From Diabrotica undecimpunctata (lineage: Eukaryota; Arthropoda; Insecta; Coleoptera; Chrysomelidae), in contig NC_092808.1 in assembly GCF_040954645.1 (NCBI RefSeq), positions 83,081,889 through 83,145,888 on the forward strand: DNA of 64,000 nucleotides, in the 5' to 3' direction. A program made the translations under genes and the position numbers. This document shows positions 35,533 to 46,749 of the stretch, in pieces (within the stretch, counting starts at the first letter, position 1; every line of letters begins with the position of its first letter). The notes beneath the pieces were generated by a model. It saw only the letters and a list, made by a program, of their open reading frames with translations. It was not told the DNA's origin and did no database searches.

Positions 35533-37618
35533 CCCTAAAACGCCGAATTTTTAATTTAATGGAAAAAAATATATTTTTTTGTTTCTTATTACTTATTTTG
35601 CTATTATTAATTTACAGATTTTTTAGATTTTTTTTAATATTAGGGGTTTTTTTGAAACGTTACGAAATCGTCACAAAAGTCCTTGGTTTAGAAATAATTC
35701 ATGATTTAAATTTGAAAAAGTTTTGATTATTGCTTGATTTTACACATAATAATGCATAATATCTATATAAAAGACGTAATAATTTTGAAAAAATTAAATT
35801 TATTATGAATTAAATATAAAAATAAAAGTTATTATGTAGTGTGGAAATGTATAAAACAGTTCTTTTCCTTTGTAATGCACAGGTGTACTTTACATTTGGT
35901 GCACATATATACTGGAGCACTTCTACAATTAATGTTTTTACACCTACCCCTATCTGTGACCATGGGCAAGTGATCAACCCCATCTAGACGTATTTCTGCT
36001 ACCGGAATACTTTTAGTAGCTGGACCTAGCTTGTTCCTTTTTGAAAATTCTGCATCTGTGCTGGTTTTTGATGGACGACCCCTTTTTGATTGTTGGGTTC
36101 TTTTCCCTTCCAATAGCAGTGCCTCTGCAATGCTCATTTTGAATTCTTGGAGATTAGCTGTTTCTTTTAGGTACCTGTAAGGATTCACAGTCTCTTCTGT
36201 AAATGAGCCAAGAGTTTACCACAGTAACATCTAAAAAGTGAAAAAACAATTTGCAATAGACCTTTTTAGATCTAATATGAATTCTGTAAAGAGCAAGTAA
36301 TGCATCCATTAGATTCACTCCACCCATAAATTGGTTATAAGTTTTGACAATAGCTGGACAGGTAATTGTAATATTCTGTTTAGTCTGTTTGTCTTATCGC
36401 TCGTATATTTTAGTAGGTTATGCAGACGAAAATGTTGATAGCAAATTTACTACCCGATTATTTGCCCATTTTACTGCTCTGACTTCAATATTATCTACTA
36501 AAGTTGAGAATTCTTAGAAAGATACCTTTTTTTAGTAAATCTTTATCCTTGTTTAGAGGAACTCCCGATAAGCGATTTATCCTTACTGTTCCAAGGCAAG
36601 TTTTCTTTTTTGCCAAATGCACCATCAGAGCTAGAGAGGTAAACCAATTATCAAAATATAAGAGATGACTTGCACCTACAGGAATATGAGTGGCTAATTA
36701 CAGTACCACATTGGAGTTAGCTCCTAAATCTGGTTCTCCAGTTACTGGTTGGATTTTTTCAGAATATATAAAAAAAATCATACATAATTCCTTTCTCATC
36801 ACAAAGAGCAAATAATTTGTAGCCCCATTTGTGTGGTTTGCTGGGTATATATTGTTTAATGCTAGATTTGCCTTTGGATGGTACTATCTGTTCATCAATA
36901 CATAACATTTGAGGCATTAAAATTTCTCTAAATTTCGCCAATAAATGATTTATCAATGGCCTTATTTTAAATAGTTTGTCATATGTGTTATTATCTTCTG
37001 GTATTGTGGAATTATCGTTAAAATGGATTTTGGATTTTATTCTCTCCACCTATTCCTGGTCATTACTTCTGATACAATTAGGCAGTTTAATTTAGTTTTT
37101 TCAATACAATCTTGAGTTGGATAGTTTTACCATGGACATTGCCAATAAGGACCCTAAAAATTGTTCCAATTCAGGAATTGACAATGACAGACTTTTATTA
37201 GGATTTTCTTGAATGGCATACAAGTTTGACTGCTTAACTATGTGAGTCAGAATATCTTCCGAAAAAAATTTCTAAAATATTCCACAGCGTATATTATCTT
37301 CGCCAAATAATAATCGTCCTTCTAGAAGTATGTAAAAAAAATCCAACGTTCATATATTGCTTGATTCCAATTTATAACAATAAACACGCCACATTACACT
37401 ATAACCTAGCTTTTCATTAGTAAACTGTCAAACAGAAACATCTCACGTGAAGGTGCTGCGCGAACGTAATTAAAACGGGTTTGCTTGCTATATTGTCACT
37501 AAAATGTAACGATTTAACGATACCGATCCCGTCGGCGTCGCCTTCATACATGGGTTGTTTTGTGCATAAGGCCACTGTTATCAAACGTTACGAAAACGTC
37601 ACGCTCAGCGTTATAGGG
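35533..37618 (-). mobile_element. Second piggyBac element, decayed (2086 bp)
   Basis: TTAA on both sides (35529-35532, 37619-37622). Ends CCCTAAAACGCCGA at 35533 and, reverse strand from 37618, CCCTATAACGCTGA (12 of 14 match). A subterminal repeat 'aaacgttacgaaatcgtcac' at 35657-35676 recurs as 'aaacgttacgaaaacgtcac' at 37583-37602. The transposase on the reverse strand is frameshifted. End sequence and protein differ from the 9777-12171 element, so it is a separate family. Confidence 0.9.
35832..37049 (-). pseudogene. piggyBac transposase (PGBD4-like), frameshifted
   Basis: From 37049: KSKIHFNDNSTIPEDNNTYD, then the first catalytic block MLCIDEQIVPSKGKSSIKQY and KPHKWGYKLFALCDEKG. The second block (FDNWFTS-like) is near 36640 and a YNQFMGGVNLMDALL-type third block near 36300-36340, where the usual GGVD Asp is replaced by Asn. 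The C-terminal zinc-binding domain with RCKNINCRSAPVYMCTKCKV and LC...NCFIHFH lies in an open frame at 36188-35832. The breaks lie between these segments. Confidence 0.83.
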
Positions 37619-37622
37619 TTAA

Positions 37623-38049
37623 AGTAGTAGCAAAGCATTTAGAGAAAATATAAAATAAATATGTTTATGTAAGTCTACGATGACTGTACACGAAAAGATA
37701 CTGCAAAAATATTGTGTTTATACTTTATGTTATAAATCTTTGTAACTTCCAATTGTTTAAATATGTTTTTGTGATACATAGGCACATATGTCATTTAGCC
37801 CTTAGTTGTGTTATTTTATAAAATTTTATAGGAAAAATAAAGGTTTTCTCAAAACGTTGTTTGTTATTTTATGTATATTGTATCGTCTTTTGCCAACGAG
37901 CCAAGAAAGGAATTCGACCTGGTTCAATGGTTGATGTCTTCCGTTTTTTTGGCGTTAACAGATAGTCCCTAGAGGTTAACGACTTCCAATAGTGAGTGTA
38001 AATATTATTGTATAGACTATTTTTGTTAAGAGTTTAAGACCAATTAGGG
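37623..38049. other. No feature recognised
   Basis: AT-rich spacer. AATAAA occurs near 37837-37842 but no gene is seen that would use it. Confidence 0.35.
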
Positions 38050-39430
38050 ACACATTAGTATAATTCATTTTATGAATAAATTTATCTTCTTTTGGCAATT
38101 GTAGCTTTGAAAACTGCCCTGCACTTTACCTTTCAATATGGTTTGGAGTAATTCATATCTTTCACCTTTCAGCACATGACCCAAGTATTGTATTTTTCCC
38201 TCTTTGATTATGCTGAGTAATTCTTTTTGTTTACTCATGCTCCGAAGTACCTCACCATTGGTAACTTTTTGTATCCATGGATTTCTCAGCATCCGTCTGT
38301 ATATATACATACTGATTTCAAAGGCATCTATTCTTTTTTCTGTCCATTGTCCAACTTTCAAAGCCATACAGCAAAACAGAGAAAACGTAACATCTGATCA
38401 TTCGAATTCTGAGCTTTAGAATTATTTTCATGCTCATAGATGTTCCTCGCTTGTTCGATTTTTGACAGGATTTCTTTTTTTGGGTTACACTGGCTGTTGA
38501 TATTTGCTCCCAAATATTTTATGGAAGTTACCTGTTCTATTATTTCTCCTTTGGCATACAAATGTAGGTTTGTTGGTATCTTTGAAAATATCAGAATTGT
38601 AGTTTTGGAAACATTTAGATGTAAACCGAACATTCCGCTATGACGAACTACCGCATTTATTATATTTTGTAGTTTTTGTGCGTTGCTTGCTATGAGGACG
38701 GTATCATCAGCGTACCTGATGTTGTCTATGTTGGTTCCGTTAATCTTGATTCCACCTTGAACCAGGTCTAATGCTTTTCTGAATATAGATTCCGAATACA
38801 GATTAAATAATAGTGGTGACAAGACGCAACCTTATCGCACTTTTCGTCGGATTCGTATATCTTTGGATGTTGTGTGTTATATTTAAATTGTTGCCGTTTG
38901 GTGCCAATATAGTTCTGACATAAATCGCAAGTCTTGTTCGTCAATTCCATTTGCTCTCAGAATTTCGATCATTTTTGATGGTTAACGCAGTCAAATTCTT
39001 TTCGATAATCAATAAAACATGCATAGACACCTACATTTATGTCTCTGCATCGTTGTGTTAACACATTTAAGGCAAAAAGAGCTTGTGGTGTTTCCAATCC
39101 ACTTCGAAATCAGAATTGAGTGTCACTCATTTGAAACTCACACTTCTTGTAAATTCGTATATGAATAATTCTGAGAAAAGTTTTAAGGATATGAGACATC
39201 ATGCTTAATATTCGATAGTCATCGCAGTGTGAGGCATTGAATTTTTTTGGTAATGTTACGAAGGTTGATTTTAGCCAGTCTGATGGTATTTTACCTGTCT
39301 CATATATCTTATTGAATAGTGCTGTTTATAAGTCGAGGCTTTTACTTTCGTTGTCTGTAAATAATTTAAATATTTCGACATTGCTATTGTCTGGACCAAT
39401 GGCTTTTCCGTTCTTAGATAATAATAAAAT
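38050..39430 (-). mobile_element. LINE relic, reverse transcriptase with intact YADD
   Basis: From 39430 down on the reverse strand: an AIGPDNSNVEIFKLF block (RT start), ACFIDYRKEFDCVNHQK near 38980-39030, SPLLFNLYSESIFRKALDLV and NIRYADDTVLIASN near 38690-38740 (catalytic YADD intact), then VTSIKYLGANINSQC. The C-terminal FEISMYIYRRMLRNPW and IQYLGHVLKGERYELL blocks end near 38065. Frameshifts occur near 38820 and 38365. Same family as 1820-3512. Confidence 0.82.
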
Positions 39431-39479
39431 TTATACTTAATTTAATTAATAAGTAGCCACACAATTTTTTTGTTGAGAC

Positions 39480-39700
39480 ATTTAACGGTATACTTTTTTG
39501 CATATAATTTTGTTTGGCGCGAACATTTCTGATGGCGGGATTTTGATTGGAGGATCGAGCGGACGATATTTTCTTTGTGAGAGATCTCTATGTAGAAGAT
39601 AACCAGATGCGGTTAACTGTTTTATTAAGACAATTTTGTCTTTTTTCAATTTCTATGGCTTCTCAGATAATTCTTGGTTTATAGAAGCGGTTGGGAGTTA
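39480..39700 (-). mobile_element. Penelope-like C-terminal fragment (family B)
   Basis: Reverse strand near 39640-39690 reads PNRFYKPRII*EAIEIEKRQ, matching RIIREAIEIEKRP in the PLE at 42535-43605. It is a short fragment pointing away from the + strand PLE that begins at about 39720. Confidence 0.6.
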
Positions 39701-39719
39701 TGGTTCTAAAGTTTTCAAA

Positions 39720-40800
39720 ATCAATCAATCAATTAATCAATATTTGTAATTTAACATTCCTTAAAGCCTGCCTAGATCATAAAGTTATTTTCAAATTTCT
39801 GAAACTTAAACACCATATTTCTTCTTCTTCTATCTCCCAAATTCTTAAAAAACGGCAGTTTTGTGCTTCTCCGTGAAGCTATTCATTCCACTAGACAAAA
39901 ACTAGATGTCACAACTATCAATATTGTCAATATCTGGTCATCTATTCATTCTTTCAATGTATATTCCATATTATTGGACAGTTTCGACCGTATCAACACA
40001 CAGACAGCCCGAAACACTTTTAAATCTAAGACTTCAAGTCAGGAGCGCAAATTAGCACATCTAGTTGTCGGACAAATTCCAAAACTTATAACTTTAAAAC
40101 TCACTACAGTGGTTCACAACGTTTCTGATACCCCTATTTCAATCATTGCCACTCAAGCTTTAGCTCAATGTTTCAATTACACTTTTATTCCAAGTCACAT
40201 CCCAATTGAGACAATCATCTGTCAAACTGAAGAAGTCATCTCCAGTTTACTGTTTACATCTCCAGATGCTGAAATATGTAGGCAAGATATCGCTAGAGTT
40301 CTTAGAAACTTAAAACCTCCTACTCCGAATATTAGCCAATCCGAAAAAAAGCCCTGAAAGAACTTCACTAAAATTGAAATATAGTTGTTTCTCTCGCCGA
40401 TAAAGGAAATGCCACCGCCATATTTTATCTTCCAAAATCAATTATACGGTACAGTACAGTCCATAAAATGGGCTTTATACTATCTCCAGTAAATGCCAAT
40501 ATCTTTATGGAAGACTCAATATCTGAGCACTATCCACATCATTGCTCAAAACCACATGTTGGTTACGATATGTTGATAATACATTCGTCATTTGGCCCCA
40601 GGTAGGGATTTTTTAAATCACATCAATATTAGTATTCTCAGACATCAATCTCCCACTCAGTCTCAACTCAAAGACTCAGACCCTCATCATACAAAAGCTT
40701 TTCTTTCTTACATCAAAGGTGTCACTGAAAAAATCGACAAAATTCTTAAATCAAGAGGATCAAGACAATATATACCCCCAATTAAAAACTTTCACTGAAA
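39720..40800 (+). mobile_element. Penelope-like element relic, RT N-terminus with core deleted
   Basis: + strand. An N-terminal helical region (about 39760-40360, partly open as a 164-residue frame 39863-40357), then VVSLADKGNATAIFYLPKS near 40386-40440, the PLE 'LADKGNATV' block. It jumps to a relic of RYVDNTFVIWP..GRDFLNHI near 40564-40625 and finishes with HTKAFLSYIKGVTEKIDKIL near 40685-40750, the region just before the GIY-YIG domain. Stops and a deletion of most RT motifs. It ends abruptly at piggyBac-derived sequence. Confidence 0.7.
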
Positions 40801-40802
40801 AA

Positions 40803-41523
40803 TAAAACATCATGTTTTACAAAAGTCAGGGGCACCTCAGAACATATAATACATAAAGACGACGAAATACTATTAGTTCGATTGATGGATAATTCAGTGG
40901 TGACTTTTGCTTCAACTTCTTCACATGTTTTACCAACTTCGTTAGTAAAGAGATACTCCATGCAGCAACATCGTCACGTTATGATAAACCGTCCAAACAA
41001 AAGAAGTGGTACTGGCCTATATTTACTTGAATGGTGGATAAACAATGCCTAGATCATTTACAGAAAAAATAACAAAAATGTATCCAACTTTGATTTTCGT
41101 TGCGAAATAGTTCAGGTTTTTTTGACTCGATATGGCGTCAAATCGACAGGTGCTGGCAGAAAGAAGGATTCGCACGAAACTTTTCGCAGAAGAAAGGTAT
41201 GACAAAATCGATCATTTTGTTGCTCCTTGTAATAGAAGACGTTGCGATGGAATTAGTTGTACTACATTTGGGAGGACACAATGTATAAAATGTGATGTCG
41301 GACTATGTGTAAAGTTTTTTGTTTCGTATCAGTCTAAATATATTTTTTTGTAAATTGGATATATCATAAGTTCCCGGTGATACCATATTATGGTATCAGT
41401 CTGTATTTTTTTTCTAATTAAAATTTGACAAAAAGTCATGTTTCCTTCTAAATTTAGGTCAAAGAGACTTATAATAAAAATTGCATTAAAATTTATAAAA
41501 AAGTTATTCTGGGCGTTAATGGG
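40803..41523 (+). mobile_element. Third piggyBac relic, 5'-truncated
   Basis: + strand reads DDEILLVRLMDNSVVTFAST (40860-40920), SSHVLPTSLVKRYSMQQHRH, then KRSGTGLYL (family IRSKKWYWPLF; frameshifted) near 41000. The C-terminal zinc-binding region RRRCDGISCTTFGRTQCIKC and DVGLC is near 41230-41315. The right end reads gggcgttaatggg at 41511-41523 followed by TTAA (41524-41527). The GGVD block and the left end are missing. Confidence 0.72.
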
Positions 41524-41527
41524 TTAA

Positions 41528-42031
41528 TTAATTTTTTCGAAAATTGCTAAAAACATAGCTTTCTGTAATTGTAAGGTAAGATCAATGACGTATAACATAA
41601 TATTTATGTATTATATGTCACTGGCAAGATAAACATACACTTACTATAAAAATAAAATGGCGTTTAACAAACGTCAACGCTTTACCAAATTAAGTTCTAT
41701 TAAGATAGAAAAAACAAACAAAGCGGCTACAAAAAAGAGCATTACACAGTGTCTTTATTAATAATGAACGTATAGTTACATACGAGATGGGCATTATGCA
41801 TAAAAATAGTTTAACAAAAAGACAAATTTTGATTTATTGACTTAAAGAAGGCCTCTGGCTAAGTACAAAATAAACAACTGAACGAATCCTAACATGTGAC
41901 ATAGCAAATGAAAGGGGAGGATATAACAAATAAATTCAGGTAGAAAAAACAAAGAAGTCGACTACCAAAAGGGCACTACACAGTATCTTCATTATTAATG
42001 AACGTAGAACGACATACGAGGTATCATAGAG

Positions 42032-42034
<3 letters not shown>
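41528..42034. other. No gene recognised
   Basis: AT-rich. Two phrases recur within 250 bp ('aaaacaaacaaagcggctac..aaagagcattacacagt' near 41710 and 'aaaacaaagaagtcgactacc..agggcactacacagt' near 41945), so part is a diverged local direct repeat with a spacing of about 235 bp. Confidence 0.45.

Positions 42035-42103
<69 letters not shown>
42035..42103. repeat. (TA)n microsatellite
   Basis: About 69 bp of pure TA. Confidence 0.97.
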
Positions 42104-42107
<4 letters not shown>

Positions 42108-42398
42108 AATGATAAAATAAAACAACGTATGGGAATAGAAGGAAATATAACTCAAGATATAGAGAAGAAACAATTAAGGTGGTATGGGCATGTTCAACGG
42201 ATGCCAGCATCAAGACTCCCCAAAAAAGTAATAGAATGGCAACCGATAGGTCGACGGAAAAGAGGAAGACCCAGATTAGAATGGCAACACGGCGTAAACA
42301 AGTCCATGAGCGAAAGAAATTTAACAACAAACGACTGCGAAGATAGGAAGAGATGGTGTTTAGGTATCGGACAACGTCGAAAGACGTTCTAAACCGAT
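42104..42398 (+). mobile_element. LINE C-terminal fragment ending in (TA)n
   Basis: Open frame of 87 residues: [40 protein letters not shown] and a final GQRRKTF. This is the conserved tail after the RT of an insect LINE family. The coding end at 42392 runs straight into the (TA)n array at 42399, which is likely the LINE 3' tail or grew from it. The 5' side is truncated at another (TA)n array. Confidence 0.75.
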
Positions 42399-42529
<131 letters not shown>

Positions 42530-42579
42530 CGGATAAGTTTCCGCGGTCAGATAAATGAAAATTACTGAGTTCTCGGGAA

Positions 42580-42652
42580 GAACCGCGTTGAGAATTTAAA
42601 ACTCGACGTTTCGGCACCCATTTTGGAGCCATTATCAAGAGTGATACGGTTC
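42580..42652 (-). ncRNA. Candidate hammerhead ribozyme, PLE family B
   Basis: Read on the reverse strand: GAACCG (42652-42647), a loop, TTGATAAT (cf. CTGATGA core), stem II GGCTCC/GGGTGCC, GAAAC, stem III CGTCGAG/CTCAACG with one mismatch, then CGGTTC (42585-42580), which pairs perfectly with the opening GAACCG. The order and pairing match the hammerhead modules known from PLEs. The expected U-H just before the cleavage point is not evident and the first core strand has changes, so it may be inactive. Confidence 0.45.
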
Positions 42653-43600
42653 GGTTCGAGTTCGGGGTCTCAATCTGCCTACTCCCCTCACTCGAGACGT
42701 ACCAGTATCGTGTTCTATATTGCAAGAACTGTCTCTCGGCACTGAGGTCTCAATCTGCCTACTCCTCAGTGTCGAGTGACAACCGGTCTTACCCTGTGTG
42801 GCTGCTTTTATACTCGCTGTATGCTCGGGAACGGTATGGGCTGACGTGGTCTGAACTGACGTGGCCTGAGCGGTGTGGGCGGGAGGTCGCTGAAGCAGGG
42901 GTCGCCATGTTGCCGGCAATCGTTTCGCGTCATCGCGCGTGTTCAAGCTGTTAGGCCGTTTTTCGATTTCGATAGCTTCACGAATGATTCTCGCTTTTAA
43001 TGAGCGGATGGGAGCGATGGTTTTTGCTTTTTCGAAATATATTTTGTGGCCTGTCAGAATATGATGTTGGGCTAGGGCTGAAGTGGTATCGGAATGTTTG
43101 ACTGATAGAGAATGTTCGTAAATACGGTTATGGATTCGTCGGTTTGTCTGTCCTACGTATGTACGTGGGCCACTGGAACAAGGTATCTCGTAGACACCAT
43201 GGTCTTCATTGGGGATTTGGTCTTTTACGGATCTGACGAGATTGGACAATTTGGAGTGAGTGGTGAAGATGGTTTTGATATTAAGAGGGATAAGAGTTCT
43301 ACTGATCTTGTCAGTGACACCTTTAGTGAAAGGTAGAAAGATTTTGGGTTGATCCGGCAGCAAGGTTTGTTTTTTGGATGGAACGGGGTTTAGAAGTTTT
43401 TGAATGCTTCTATTGATTTGGGTTTTGTGGTAGCCGTTTTGTAGGAGTGTTTGTCTTATTGAATTGATTTCGGATGACCTGTGATTGTTGTCGCTAAGTC
43501 TTATGGAACGGGAAATAAGAGTGTTGATGACTGAATTAAGTTGGGCGGGGTGATGATGTGACTGGGCATTGAGATAGCGGTCTTTGGGTGAACACAGCTG
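42635..43600 (-). pseudogene. Penelope GIY-YIG endonuclease, long open frame without start
   Basis: About 320 codons open from the truncation point near 43600; there is no ATG at its head. It contains PKIFLPFTKGVTDKISRTLI, then the nuclease GVYEIPCSS..RTYVGQTNRRIHNRIYEH with GVY, YVG, the arginine of TNRR and EH, and downstream IIREAIEIEKRP with the conserved Glu region. This gives a complete GIY-YIG core. As part of a PLE it would nick DNA for target-primed reverse transcription, but with no RT attached it cannot act alone. Confidence 0.83.
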
Positions 43601-43739
43601 AAAGAATAGGCTAAGTGTACTCTTGTTCCTTTATTATTTTAATATTTCGTCGATAGTCATCGACATCACCAGGAATGAGCTACAAATAGTTGTACATGAA
43701 CATTTGACAGTCTATTTAACTAAGTTACTTACGATTTGA

Positions 43740-44320
43740 GATTATCGCCGTAAAGAAAGCTTTCTTAGATCATGGCAGTATTCTTTATATAGCATCTCAA
43801 CGATTCAAAATACATCCCTACGACTATGCCTCAAATCAAGCCTAGCTGAAAGTGTTTGCGTTAAACCTTCAGCGCCACGATTCCATCTAAGAAGGCAGCA
43901 GCTTCTACTTTCATACTTTGTAAAAATATCAGCAAACCCAAGTAACCCGGTAATAAATCTAATCAATCCCATAGAACCTCCCCCAGCAAATGCATCTAAT
44001 CAGTCTCATACATTACCACAAATATTATCTCCTTTATTAGATTTCATCAACCTTTCAAATACTACTTCTATTTATACCCCCAAGACAGCTCCATGGATGC
44101 ATAATGTTCCAATATTCAATATTGATTTATGCAGATTCGACAGAACAGAAACCCCAAACTCAATCCTTAGAAAATTCTTCCAAAACATCCTCAACTTACC
44201 ACAATTTGATGAAATTTTATACACCGATGCGTCCAAGAATAAAGACTGTTGTGGCTCCGCTGAAACCCACCAGTCCAGGAAATCCATACTAAAGGAAATC
44301 TAAAAGACATTCTTAGTGTT
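43740..44320 (+). mobile_element. I-clade LINE relic (RT end to RNase H start)
   Basis: + strand NTSLRLCLKSSLAESVCVKP and RFHLRRQQLLLSYFVKIS match the same region of the LINE at 59660-59780. A later LPQFDEILYTDASKNKDCCG (44193-44252) matches the start of the RNase H domain there (FDRVLYTDASKSEKG). Frameshifts near 43840 and elsewhere; 3' end lost. Confidence 0.75.
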
Positions 44321-44579
44321 CCAAACCGTTTTGACACTATTCTTAAATTTTAAAAAAAAACAAGTTTAATTCAGCTAATATAAACAGTGCATAGTGATGT
44401 GATAAGCTTTATTGTTTTAACTTTTCCACAAAATTTTTTTTTTTTTTCATATCAAATGCTAGTACTTATATAAAATATGTATAATGTTGTAAACTGTAAG
44501 CTGTCGAGATACGTTAATTTTAAATAAAAAAATTTTTTATTGATTTTGTTTCTTGTTTCTTTTTTGTTTGGTGTAAAGC

Positions 44580-44790
44580 TACTTGCAACTTATCCGCAAC
44601 ATTCGTCGGTCAATCCACATCTCAAAGGACTCCAATTTTTGTATTATTGTTTCTATAAGAGTCCAGCTCTCCATGGCATACAGCAGGGTGAAGAATATGT
44701 AACAGCATATTTATCTGATTTTAAGGTTTAATGTAATAACTTTAATAATAAGAATTTTCTTTAGTTTATAGAAGGCGGCTCTGTGTTCTT
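44580..44790 (-). mobile_element. LINE fragment (post-RT region)
   Basis: The reverse strand reads FTLLYAMESWTLI near 44650-44690 followed by KLESFEMWIDRRMLRISC-type sequence, the post-RT block seen in full at 17300-17420. Only about 200 bp remain. Confidence 0.62.
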
Positions 44791-45394
44791 ATTTATTTGC
44801 TCATTGCGTATTCAATATATGTTCAATGCGTATTCTTATTTATTTGCTCATATTTCAGTTGACGTTAACATTGGCGTTCAAATTGGTGATATTGCGGACT
44901 CTTTCTACAGAGCGTTCCACGTTAAGAAACTAACATTGCGGAGATAGGACCATGTAGTTCTTATGGACAATAAAAGCGCAGCGATGCCAGGAGGAACACA
45001 AGCATGATTTAGGGTTGTATTATTTGTATTTTCTTTTCCACAGACATGAATTAAAATTAATGTTTTTTAACGTAATTGACCAAAAATGCCAATTCGAAAA
45101 AGAGATGAAAAGTGGGGAAAATAATTTTAATTAAATAAATAGTATTTACAAAAGATAATTTTATTTTATATTGTTTTAATTATAGTAACGACAGTTTATT
45201 TATTTTTTGGTGAGAACATTTTGCCGGCTATTAAAGATAATCAATTAAACGGACCGCTTTGCATATATCTAATTACTAATTGCAACTTAAAATAATACGG
45301 TGTGCGTATGTCAGCGATTTTATGTTGTTCTTCGACTACATAATGATAATAAGGCTTTGCGGTTCTTTAGTAGTTATTGTGACTTTACAGTTAA
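44791..45394. other. No gene recognised
   Basis: AT-rich; includes a short direct repeat (tgcgtattc..tatttgctcat) at 44780-44860. The 5' part of the following Tc1-type element may start here but its end is not clear. Confidence 0.35.
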
Positions 45395-46217
45395 ATGTTA
45401 ATTGAAAATGAAAATTCAAAAATTAAGCCAAGGGACTATCTTGGACATCCGTGCAAAACAAATTGTTTTAAATGTATTTAATTACCATCTAAATTTAAGA
45501 AGTGTTAGAAGTTTAACCGATAAAGTAAGTGCTATGACGGGAGTAAGTCTTAGTACTATTTCTAAAATACGCAAAGAAACTACGGAAGGAGGACTAAGGC
45601 CCATAGAAAACGTACCAAAAGTAGAGTGAACAGCAGAAAGTTCACATACGATGCAGTAGTTCGTACGCAGCTACGTGCCATCGGGCATAGTTTTTTCTTT
45701 AAAAATTTACCGCCGAGATTGAAAAAAGTTTTTGCACTAGTTTAAAAAGATATAAGGTTTAGCACACATGCCACGCACAACAAAGTGGAGAATACTCCAT
45801 GAAATGATTTTTATTTTTTGCAAAAGAGGAGTAAAGTCAAGCATTATTAAACGGCCCGATATTCTAAAATGGAGGCATCAGTATTTGCGTGGGATAAAAA
45901 AATTTCGTTTTCAAGGATACACCGTCGTTTCTTTGCACGAAACTTGAGTGAATGTTGGACATAGCGTCTCCAAAGAATGGAAGAACCTCTCAGTGACTTC
46001 AACCAGGGATGCGTTTGTTAAAGGGTTGTCAACAAGCCTAAAACAGCCGACACAACGAGGCCCCCGATTTGTTATAGTACATGCGGGTAGCGAAGTGGGC
46101 TTTGTAGAAAGTGCTGCTTTTTGGTTTTTAGCTAAAAAAACTCAGCGGACTATCATGATGAGATAAGAAGATAAAAAAATATAACCTTGATACGCCGAAA
46201 TTTATTGGGACACCCTG
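45395..46217 (+). mobile_element. Tc1/mariner (IS630-type) relic
   Basis: The + strand N-terminal frame (45408-45629) reads LSQGTILDIRAKQIVLNVFN and DKVSAMTGVSLSTISKIRKE, a helix-turn-helix typical of arthropod IS630-like transposases. After frameshifts, RFVIVHAGSEVGFVESAAFW near 46068-46130 matches the block following the first catalytic Asp (family: RLIVVHAG...GFV.NALL). The right end 'gggacaccctg' stops at 46217 followed by TA; the left terminal repeat is not found. Related to 29620-30855. Confidence 0.66.
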
Positions 46218-46749
46218 TATATTTCAAAATAATTTTAAAATATAGCTTTTATCAACTTACAAACTAATAATTTAAAATTTTTAAAATTTTTTTACTCTTT
46301 CGCTGTAATCTTCCGTTCCGTTAGTGGTGATTCACCTTGTATACAAGGAAACATTTTTATGTAAGTAATTGTTGTTATTACTTACATGAAAATAAAATTA
46401 AAGCTGCACTTGTTTTTTTAGTTAGATCTTATCTAAAGCGTTTATAAATATGTAATGTTAAACAATAGTAAAATTTAACTATTTTTATTAGTCCTATAAT
46501 AAAAGGCCCTTTTATTAGTGAAATTAATTAACTACAACTACACAGTACTGAATACGGCTCTGATTAGAATGAATCATAATATATAGGGACAATCTAATAG
46601 CAACACTTGCCTGAGAGTTTTGGCAACACTTATCGCCATAAGCACAATTTTCTTAACTTGAAACAAAATAACTCTCTTTCATACGCTCTAATGTTTATTT
46701 GTTGTAACTCTGTTTTGCTGACAACCATAAGTTTTGTCTTAGAATTATT
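46218..46749. other. No gene recognised
   Basis: AT-rich spacer between the Tc1-type relic and a LINE. Confidence 0.35.

Larger units (their letters stand above)
42535..43605 (-). mobile_element. Penelope-like element, family B, 5'-truncated
   Basis: Reverse strand. An open frame runs from about 43600 to 42635 and contains the PLE linker, the GIY-YIG endonuclease and a proline/threonine-rich C-terminus. The terminal-repeat region follows at 42535-42660 with the gacgtttcggcaccc module. The RT core is absent (truncated upstream). Its coding sequence is less AT-rich than the surroundings and stop-free for about 960 bp, suggesting a younger insertion. Confidence 0.85.

Noticed and set aside
39863..40357. 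Novel 164-residue protein
   Set aside because: It is followed by the PLE block SLADKGNATA and fits the N-terminal region of a Penelope-like RT.
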